From CAYMQB01 sp964392665 (lineage in GTDB: Bacteria; Hydrothermota; E44-bin80): a DNA stretch of 64,000 nt. Each line of letters begins with the position of its first letter. Positions within the stretch are counted from its first letter, which is position 1. The translations under genes were made by a program, and so were the position numbers. Below the pieces are notes generated by a model, which made no database searches, had not been told where the DNA came from, and was given only the letters and a program-made list of their open reading frames with translations. Location of the stretch: assembly GCA_964392665.1 (NCBI GenBank), contig CAYMQB010000005.1:1-64000 (forward strand), read 5' to 3'. Shown one piece after another: positions 59,001-64,000 of the stretch.

Positions 59001-59324
59001 GTTGGCGTTGAAGAACAGCCAGGTCCTTCTGACAATCCGTTTGTTTTCAGTATCTCAAAGGTTTATCCGCAGCCGTTCGCTTCCCTTGTCAACATAGAGT
59101 ATGCAATTCCTACTGAAAGCAAAGTTTCACTGAGAGTTTATGATGTCAGTGGACGAATTGTAAGAACCATCGTGAATAAAGAGCAATTACCTGGAGTTTA
59201 CAGCACGATGTGGGATGGAAAAACAAGTAACGGTAGGAATGTTACGTCAGGTGTCTATTTCGCAAGACTTACTGTGAACGGAAATGAGCGGAAACTCAGC
59301 AGAAAATTGCTACTTATCAGGTAG
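56073..59324 (+). CDS. Secreted gingipain-like C25 cysteine peptidase with sorting domain
   Basis: A 1083-residue exported peptidase. Signal peptide about 1-20, then an N-terminal propeptide-like region (to ~210) as in C25 peptidases. The catalytic domain starts near DFAIITGSSYTTAWQRLADWK; the dyad is His439 in HIACHG and Cys475 in NTIACYSG. An Ig-like segment and further beta domains lead to a C-terminal FlgD/sorting domain (about 995-1083) with YPQPFASLVNIEYAIP, SLRVYDVSGRIVRT, SGVYFARL and a KLSRKLLLIR end. It should be secreted, self-processed and surface-attached, acting as a general endopeptidase. A strong terminator follows. Confidence 0.85.
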   Translation: MKVKLILLSFILLVPAFLIAGSVTHTFHFSQSDINISSYNGYDVVSIKGGVSNTDVGKPSIPSVIANFVIPASAEVTSVDILSNQTQQLQGAYDICPTQTPKPISKSEEMPFVEPDISSYYSSNPYPEEELISYPSGSMGGYRIAGIIINPLRYVPNEKKLILSKEITIRIQYAEGIHNPIALTENQIDAFAQGVKIIVINREDIKSFSPPVKANPTRACDFAIITGSSYTTAWQRLADWKIAAGYTAQVFTTTWIYSNYTGYDNPEKIRNFLKDYYTTQGLIYAVLGGDNGIVPERDAYSDYYSPYYLASDYYYSDLDGTWDGDGDHKYGERTGDGVDGYFDIYVGRPPIDNTTDINSFLKKDSVYIYDPPASYIQKILLPSVMLFSSSNYHGRVVNNAIGNIFPGWTVTKLEDSQAYAPNTKNAFNQNYNFMHIACHGDQNGTYSAYGTPVFTNSEVAGLTNTMPTICNTIACYSGDFDEYANCFAEQLMNKSGGAGCVAVAMNSRYGWGTPPSMGPSEQMDTLFYGIMLKDTLHIGIIHGATKNHFKNLIWSQGVWHYCGLELNLFGDPEMSVRLNAANEPYVYISDKVLDDQNHNGIWDPGEYAELTTTLSNGGSMDANNVQAVLRATTNGQYVTISDSTSSFGNIAVGSSASNSGDPFKMTASASTPNGTVIGFTLHITANGGYSWDPTFTYAVGNAPVDYYDHDIGNVRFTVTNRGICGFMDDNQTTGSGFHYPISGAQHLFIGSLWAGNSSSYVVNRDYSAENSGDWQSVDGIFGDGTLYSDQDSWAKCDDSGMNSPKNLTCTQDGWAWSDVGGEDYVIMKYTFKNEGSSAINGLYGGQFMDWDVGDAYNDYGGVDMTRNLAYMYGSGTKYVGVGLLDPSTASNVTLIYNPQYVWASSYILDSDKIQFLNGSISNHNPSPDSDWGMCVAAGPFDLSPGDTVSFAVVILGGENLGDIQQNYDSAQARYPPVGVEEQPGPSDNPFVFSISKVYPQPFASLVNIEYAIPTESKVSLRVYDVSGRIVRTIVNKEQLPGVYSTMWDGKTSNGRNVTSGVYFARLTVNGNERKLSRKLLLIR

Positions 59325-59346
59325 ATTTTGTCGTAAAGTTTATCAT

Positions 59347-59382
59347 AGGGGGGAGGACCCGTTCCTTCCCCCTGTTTTTTTC
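59347..59382 (+). terminator. Rho-independent terminator
   Basis: An 11-bp stem (59347-59357 with 59363-59373, one G-T pair) with loop CCCGT is followed by GTTTTTTTCT. It ends the secreted peptidase transcript. Confidence 0.92.
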
Positions 59383-59440
59383 TACTGCCTTAATATAGTT
59401 CGTATAGTGTTTCCCATGTCCCTTTGTGACCAAATTTTGC

Positions 59441-59469
59441 TTGACTTTCACTAATATTGTGGTTATAAA
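59441..59469 (+). promoter_or_regulatory. Promoter of the 59593-PBP1A unit
   Basis: TTGACT (59441-59446), 17-bp spacer, TATAAA (59464-59469). Expected +1 near 59476. The ~117-nt leader contains ACCACAAAAACCACAGAGG (about 59509-59527), a short dispersed-repeat-like motif, and AAGGAGG before the start. Nothing else was recognised in the 59383-59592 gap. Confidence 0.8.
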
Positions 59470-59592
59470 TAAAAAAGCGATGAATGAGGAGACATGCTAT
59501 GATAGAAACCACAAAAACCACAGAGGACACGCTGGCAAAGCTGGTGCAGCACAGAGAAAATATCCGCAGTTTTATGAAAATAAGGAGGATGC

Positions 59593-59907
59593 ATGATTGC
59601 AGTTTCAGTCATATTGATAATTATTGCATTTCTTTCTCTTCTTTTTGATACCGGAATTCTGAAAAGCTATCCTAATATATTTCCCATAGTGATTGATATT
59701 CTGCTTTTTGTCTTTTCTCTAATTGTTCTTGTGAGGTCAGTCATCCTTTACCGCATTGGTGAGAAGGAAATGCTTTCGAAAAAGGTCAGGGACCTTGAGG
59801 CCAAAATTGACTTACTTACTAAGAAAGACAGAGAGAGGATGAAATTTGGGGAATCGAAGGAGATGAGAGGTAACAATAATGGAAAAGAGGACGGGGATTT
59901 CAATTGA
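59593..59907 (+). CDS. Small membrane protein with C-terminal coiled coil
   Basis: A 104-residue protein: two hydrophobic segments (about 2-20 and 28-52), a short heptad-like helix (EKEMLSKKVRDLEAKIDLLTKKD), and a polar tail rich in Asn, Gly and Asp. AGGAGG lies four bases upstream of ATG 59593. Its TGA overlaps the TTG start of the PBP1A gene (TTGA), so the two are coupled, which hints at a role beside peptidoglycan synthesis (FtsB-like or regulator) without proof. Confidence 0.65.
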   Translation: MIAVSVILIIIAFLSLLFDTGILKSYPNIFPIVIDILLFVFSLIVLVRSVILYRIGEKEMLSKKVRDLEAKIDLLTKKDRERMKFGESKEMRGNNNGKEDGDFN

Positions 59908-61988
59908 GAATAATACGTTTTAGTGGAATTGTTATTTTTATTCTGTTTTTTCTGTTGCTGGGAATATTTGGAACCGCAATAGTATCGTTAAAAAGAGACC
60001 TTCCAGGCATGCAAACATTGGAAGATTTCTCCCCTCCAGTTGTTACCCGTGTTTATGACAAGGATGGTGGTTTAATTGGTGAATTCTTTTTCCAGAAGAG
60101 ACTGCCAGTGTCGTTGAGTGATATTCCAAAGAGTATGTTGGATGCGACCTTAGCTATTGAAGACAGAAAATACTACAAACATTGGGGTATAGATATTATC
60201 GGTATACTTCGAGCATTCATTCAGAACATTAAAGCAAAGAGAACCGTACAGGGTGCAAGTACAATTACCCAGCAATTAGCAAGGAATCTTTTTCTTACAC
60301 AGGAAAGAACCATAACTAGAAAGATGAAGGAGGCGTTTCTTGCGATTGAGATAGAAAGGCGATACAGTAAGGACGAAATACTCACGATGTATTTTAATCA
60401 GATATATTATGGAAATGGAGCATATGGTATTGAGGCAGCGGCTCAATCTTTCTTCGACAAACATGTAGGGGATCTTAATGTTTCAGAATCTGCCTTGCTT
60501 GCTGCTTTACCGAGGTCACCAATTTACTATGACCCTTTTAAGAATCCTGAAAAAGCGTTGAGGAGAAGAAACATTGTTTTGAATGCAATGATTGAGACAG
60601 GAGCTGTCGATGAAAGTGATGGTGAAAGAGCGAAAAATGCACCTTTAGACTTGCATTCTCATATCGATAAGTTCAATAAAGCTCCATATTTTATGGAAGA
60701 AGTCAGGAGAAGAGTTCTTCAGCGGTATGGAGAGAATATGCTGTACAAAAATGGTTTGGATATTTTTACGACACTTGATACAGAAATGCAGAAAAAAGCA
60801 AACAGGGATACGGAAAAATGGTTAAAGCAGTTAGAAAATATATATAGATTTAAGGTGGAAAGAGATTCTACGAAACGGGACAGCATTAGAGGAATTACAA
60901 AGTATATTCAAGGTGCATTGGTTGCTATCGAACCGCAAACCGGTGCGGTACGTGCACTTGTGGGAGGACGGGACTACAAGGACAGTGAATTCAATAGAGC
61001 AACACAAGCGAAAAGACAGCCCGGTTCTGCCTTCAAGGTATTCGTCTATACAGCTTGCGTTGATAATGGTTTTACTCCGACCGATGAGTTGATGGATATT
61101 CCCATCGTTATTATGTCTGGAGGAGTTGAATACAGTCCTGCAAACTATGACCATAAGTTTAAAGGACCCGTTACTCTGAGGAAAGCGCTGGCGCTATCGA
61201 GAAACTTGGCTGCTGTTAGATTGATAAAATATATTGGTGAGCAAACAGTAGTAGAATATGCAAAAAGAATGGGAATTAATTCAAGGCTCAAGGCTGTTCC
61301 ATCTCTTGCCCTTGGAAGTTCTGAAGTCACTCCTCTGGAGATAACTGGTTCATATGCTGTTTTTCCAAATCTCGGGATTAGAGTCGACCCGCATTTCATA
61401 GAGAGAATTGTCCAGAGAGGTGGGGATGTTGTCTATGAACATAAGATTCAAAGGGAACAAGTGATACCTCCCGCAACAGCCTATGTAATGACCAGCCTAA
61501 TGAGAAGTGTTATTGATGAAGGGACGGGTATAGGAGTGAGGGTTGAAGGATTTTCGAGACCTGCAGCAGGAAAAACGGGAACTACTGACAACTATAGCGA
61601 CGCCTGGTTCATAGGTTTCACACCTGAGCTGGTTTGTGGTGTATGGGTGGGCTTTGATACAAGGAAAAAAATTACAAGAGGTGCTTCTGGTGCAACGTTT
61701 GCAGTTCCTCTCTGGACAAGATTTATGAAGGATGCAGAAAAGAATACACCGGTAAAAAAATTCAGGGTTCCAAAAGGTGTAGTTACAAGAAATATTTGCA
61801 TACTCACCAATAGATTGGCTAACGAATACTGTCCTCATACGAGGACAGAGGTTTATATTGCGGGAACGGAGCCCACTGAGATATGTGATATTCACTCGAA
61901 GGAAGGGATTTTGCCTAGCAAGTTTTTGTATGACCCATTTTACTTCGAGAAGTTAGACAGGGAGACGGTAAACAAGAAAGGATTTTAA
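59904..61988 (+). CDS. mrcA: Penicillin-binding protein 1A (bifunctional transglycosylase/transpeptidase)
   Basis: A 694-residue class A PBP building peptidoglycan. Membrane anchor at about 6-28. GT51 domain: catalytic Glu86 in AIEDRKYYKHWG, then QGASTITQQLARNLFL and AIEIERRYSKDEIL. Transpeptidase domain: active-site Ser375 in QPGSAFK (SxxK), SRN 432-434, and KTG 557-559 in GKTGTTDNYSDAWF. The start is TTG, overlapping the previous stop. Length is slightly short for the family. Confidence 0.95.
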   Translation: MRIIRFSGIVIFILFFLLLGIFGTAIVSLKRDLPGMQTLEDFSPPVVTRVYDKDGGLIGEFFFQKRLPVSLSDIPKSMLDATLAIEDRKYYKHWGIDIIGILRAFIQNIKAKRTVQGASTITQQLARNLFLTQERTITRKMKEAFLAIEIERRYSKDEILTMYFNQIYYGNGAYGIEAAAQSFFDKHVGDLNVSESALLAALPRSPIYYDPFKNPEKALRRRNIVLNAMIETGAVDESDGERAKNAPLDLHSHIDKFNKAPYFMEEVRRRVLQRYGENMLYKNGLDIFTTLDTEMQKKANRDTEKWLKQLENIYRFKVERDSTKRDSIRGITKYIQGALVAIEPQTGAVRALVGGRDYKDSEFNRATQAKRQPGSAFKVFVYTACVDNGFTPTDELMDIPIVIMSGGVEYSPANYDHKFKGPVTLRKALALSRNLAAVRLIKYIGEQTVVEYAKRMGINSRLKAVPSLALGSSEVTPLEITGSYAVFPNLGIRVDPHFIERIVQRGGDVVYEHKIQREQVIPPATAYVMTSLMRSVIDEGTGIGVRVEGFSRPAAGKTGTTDNYSDAWFIGFTPELVCGVWVGFDTRKKITRGASGATFAVPLWTRFMKDAEKNTPVKKFRVPKGVVTRNICILTNRLANEYCPHTRTEVYIAGTEPTEICDIHSKEGILPSKFLYDPFYFEKLDRETVNKKGF

Positions 61989-61999
61989 CTGGGGGTAGT

Positions 62000-62755
62000 A
62001 TGAAAATGATTAGAAGAGGGTTTTTCTATGTGCTTAGTTGTGGAATTCTATTGGGAATTATTTCTTCTGGCTGTTTTTTTGGAACATTTCAAACGGCGGA
62101 GACGGTTGGTGCTGGAAATGTTGGTAGCGCTGTGTATGTTACAGTTCCAACTTATGCGTACAGTGATTCCACAATGGAAGATATTATCGAAAGTATGAGT
62201 GCTGGTGGATTTTTTCAGATAGGAGCAACGGATAATTTCGATGTGGGGCTGTTCTTTGGAACAGCTGGTATAGGTGCTCAAGGTAAATTTCGTTTTACAC
62301 CTGGCGGAAAAACATCGAAGAGAAAAACGAGCAGTAGAAAGCTCTCGAGAGGAAGGAGAAATGTGAGTAGAAACTATAATCCATTCGATGTAGCGGCTAT
62401 TGTTTCGTTAAATTATGACCTCTGGCGCGGTGGTTTTGTTCCGAAGGGTGACCTTATTGGAAGTTTTCGTTTTGGGGAGTATTTTTCGCTTTACGGAGGT
62501 GGAGAAATATTTTATGCACCGAAATTAACTGACACTGAGTTGAACAAATTCGCTAACAGGGAGATTTTTGTTGGTTTCAATGTTAGAAGAGGTGAGAAGG
62601 TTTCGCCGGAGCTGGACTGGATTCCTAATTCATTGTTCGTAGAATTCGGTTATCCGCTGGATGTGGAGAAAAAAACATTTATGTTCGGTATTGGAATTGG
62701 TGGAGCAAATCTACCTGTGCTCATAGGTTCGTGTCTTGGCGCAATCGCTGATTAG
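62000..62755 (+). CDS. Outer-envelope lipoprotein of unknown function
   Basis: A 251-residue protein with a lipobox IISSGC (lipidated Cys about residue 25). The rest alternates like an outer-membrane barrel or beta-sheet protein (GGFFQIGATDNFDVGLFFG, FGEYFSLYGGGEIFY, NSLFVEFGYPL, TFMFGIGIGGANLP). Residues ~103-122 form a very basic Lys/Arg/Ser loop. No family recognised. It lies 11 nt after the PBP1A gene with GGGGG upstream, so it is probably co-transcribed. Confidence 0.6.
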   Translation: MKMIRRGFFYVLSCGILLGIISSGCFFGTFQTAETVGAGNVGSAVYVTVPTYAYSDSTMEDIIESMSAGGFFQIGATDNFDVGLFFGTAGIGAQGKFRFTPGGKTSKRKTSSRKLSRGRRNVSRNYNPFDVAAIVSLNYDLWRGGFVPKGDLIGSFRFGEYFSLYGGGEIFYAPKLTDTELNKFANREIFVGFNVRRGEKVSPELDWIPNSLFVEFGYPLDVEKKTFMFGIGIGGANLPVLIGSCLGAIAD

Positions 62756-62793
62756 AGGCTTCGCTGGAAACGAACCACTTCCTGTTGTAATGT

Positions 62794-62834
62794 GTCATTC
62801 TGAGTAAACAATGATTCTTGACTATGGAAGAATC
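62794..62834. repeat. Half copy of the GTCATTCTGAG palindromic element
   Basis: The left end GTCATTCTGAG (62794-62804) and inner pair GATTCTT/AAGAATC (62813-62819, 62828-62834) are present, but no right terminus was found. The rest of the 248-bp gap to 63003 has a TATAAT (62905-62910) without a convincing -35 and shows no gene. Confidence 0.55.
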
Positions 62835-63003
62835 TCGGAACATGTGATTGTGAGGAGCGGAACGGGGAAACGGGGAGAATAGAGAAAGAATCTTGTGAAA
62901 ATTGTATAATGCAATCTGTGGCGAAAATTGTCTTGGTGGGGTGGTTGTATACCATTGAATTGATGTTAACCGTGCAGAAAGCGTGGCAGAGAGAGGTGTT
63001 TAG

Positions 63004-63927
63004 ATGGATATTATAGATTTCTCGAAATCGGTCTTCCAAAAAACCAACAAGAACTGGAAACTTATTATTCTTCAATTTGTTACATACCTAATAATGATTC
63101 CCATTATCGTTCTTGCGATAGTAATTCCTGTTATCGTTATTGTAATCCCGATTGTAACCAACAATTACGAAGTGGAAAATTTTATTCCTTTTATTCTTGA
63201 CAATATAGTTGTTTTCCTTTTTAGCGCACTAATATTTCTTGTTTTCCTGTTCATCGCTCTTCTGCTCTGGGCGTTTATAACAGGAGGAATTAGAGCTGCT
63301 GTAGTTAACAATATACTAAAGGGTAAAGTTTTTGAAATGAAGATATTTATGGAGAACTGTAAGAAGTTTTTTGCAAGGGTGGTTGGACTATGGAGTCTTT
63401 TTGGAATGATTCATTTAGGTTTGTTTGTTGTCCTTGGAGGTATAGGAACTGCAATGTTCTTTATGGGTTTTAGACTATATCAAACATCGCAGTCAGGTGC
63501 TATAATTTTCGGAATTATGGGTGGTGGGATTTTATTATTTACATATATAGTTGTAAGTATCTTGGTTGGTGTTTACTCTTCTATTGCAAATACATATCTT
63601 ATTGTAGAAGATGCTGGGGTGGGAGATTCGATGAAAGGGGGTCTTGCTTTCATAAAAAAATACCCGGGGCATACTTTTCTCACCTTTTTAATTCTTCTGG
63701 TAATAGGATTTGGAGCTGGGATGGCATATGCTGTCGTTACTATGCCTATAAGGATTATACCATATGTAGGAGCTATGGCAAATATTATTCTTTCTCCCAT
63801 CCAGATGGCATTGAATCTTTATCTTTCCCTTTTTGGGATTGTGGCTTACACACTCCTTTATTTTGTGGAAACAAAGCGAATAGGTCAGGTTTTTGAGACT
63901 ATTACAGTGCCGGAAAAAACGATGTGA
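63004..63927 (+). CDS. Polytopic membrane protein (DUF975/DUF7544-like layout)
   Basis: A 307-residue protein with about six helices: a short amphipathic N-terminus (MDIIDFSKSVFQKTNKNWKL), long paired hydrophobic segments, a GGIRAAVVNNILKGKVFEM loop, and an EDAGVGDSMKGGLAFIKKYPG loop. Such GI-R and S-x-G loops occur in uncharacterised membrane families near the DUF975 and GpdP-membrane-domain groups. No function can be given. GAGAGAGGTG upstream serves as SD. Confidence 0.65.
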   Translation: MDIIDFSKSVFQKTNKNWKLIILQFVTYLIMIPIIVLAIVIPVIVIVIPIVTNNYEVENFIPFILDNIVVFLFSALIFLVFLFIALLLWAFITGGIRAAVVNNILKGKVFEMKIFMENCKKFFARVVGLWSLFGMIHLGLFVVLGGIGTAMFFMGFRLYQTSQSGAIIFGIMGGGILLFTYIVVSILVGVYSSIANTYLIVEDAGVGDSMKGGLAFIKKYPGHTFLTFLILLVIGFGAGMAYAVVTMPIRIIPYVGAMANIILSPIQMALNLYLSLFGIVAYTLLYFVETKRIGQVFETITVPEKTM

Positions 63928-63949
63928 GCTTTTGCTGATATATGTGGAA

Positions 63950-64000
63950 TTACTTCGCCAGAAAGTTCCTCAAGAGAGACCTTAATCGACACTTTTGACT
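63950..64000 (-). CDS. Possible 3' end of a gene entering from the right edge
   Basis: On the minus strand a 16-codon frame (SQKCRLRSLLRNFLAK) ends in TAA at 63952-63950 and is open to the window edge. It would be convergent with the membrane-protein gene. Another minus frame is open too, so coding is uncertain. Confidence 0.25.
   Translation of the reverse strand, partial: SQKCRLRSLLRNFLAK

Overview
The window looks like a chromosomal segment of an uncultured, anaerobic, Gram-negative (diderm) bacterium with A+T-rich intergenic DNA. It carries two heptosyltransferases, outer-membrane barrel proteins, secreted proteins with C-terminal sorting/FlgD-like domains, a PorV/PorQ-type protein, gingipain-like peptidases, and a fermentative/electron-bifurcating set (acetate kinase, NfnAB-like pair, carbamate kinase). 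Together these suggest a candidate phylum near the FCB/WOR-3 (Stahlbacteria/Hydrothermae/Cloacimonadota-like) part of the tree. That placement is an inference from gene content, not from an rRNA gene. No rRNA, tRNA, CRISPR array, prophage or intact insertion sequence was recognised.

Layout. 0-5 kb: a secreted Asp-box protein with a sorting domain, a small membrane protein and an M23 peptidase. 5-9 kb (minus strand): a DegT aminotransferase, then a probable operon of a cytoplasmic gingipain-like protease, an ECF sigma factor and an anti-sigma/TonB-C fusion. 9-17.7 kb (minus): a type IV pilus block, pilB-pilB'-pilT-pilC-pilS-pilR, behind a consensus promoter. 17.8-20.7 kb: GmhB-like phosphatase and two GT9 heptosyltransferases. 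21.2-25.4 kb (plus): HPr-EI, PGI/PMI and a sugar nucleotidyltransferase. 25.7-34.5 kb: metK, ahcY, a COG2403-like P-loop protein, arcC, ndk, ackA, nfnA, nfnB. 34.7-36.6 kb: mnmG. 36.6-39.5 kb (minus): fur-feoA-feoB. 39.5-44.2 kb (plus): two sugar ABC permeases, a small protein, a PorV-like protein, accA and a PATAN protein. 44.2-50.8 kb (minus): lipoprotein, recN, nadK, a conserved protein, flippase and a P5C dehydrogenase. 51-55.9 kb (minus): small membrane protein, a metalloprotease/TolB-propeller/Omp85-barrel fusion and a GT39-like glycosyltransferase. 56-64 kb (plus): a secreted C25 peptidase, a small membrane protein with PBP1A, a lipoprotein and a polytopic membrane protein.

How the parts fit. 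HPr/EI without a visible EII, PGI/PMI and the nucleotidyltransferase feed sugar phosphates into envelope polymers, alongside GmhB, the heptosyltransferases, the flippase, DegT and PBP1A. AckA gives ATP by substrate-level phosphorylation, ArcC could do so from carbamoyl phosphate, and NfnAB balances ferredoxin/NAD(P)H. MetK and AhcY form the methyl cycle. Secretion of the two sorting-domain proteins would need a type IX-like apparatus, of which only a PorV/PorQ-type protein is seen here.

Regulation visible in the DNA. Sigma-70 promoters are strikingly regular (TTGACA/T, 16-18 bp, TATAAT-like). Several of them place +1 on or within a few bases of a start codon, so leaderless mRNAs seem common. 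In contrast, the two genes for secreted sorting-domain proteins have long leaders with an extra strong Shine-Dalgarno sequence near the 5' end, like the STAB-SD mRNA stabilisers of Bacillus. Most of the larger intergenic gaps hold a degenerate palindromic element of the GTCATTCTGAG...CTCAGAATGAC type.
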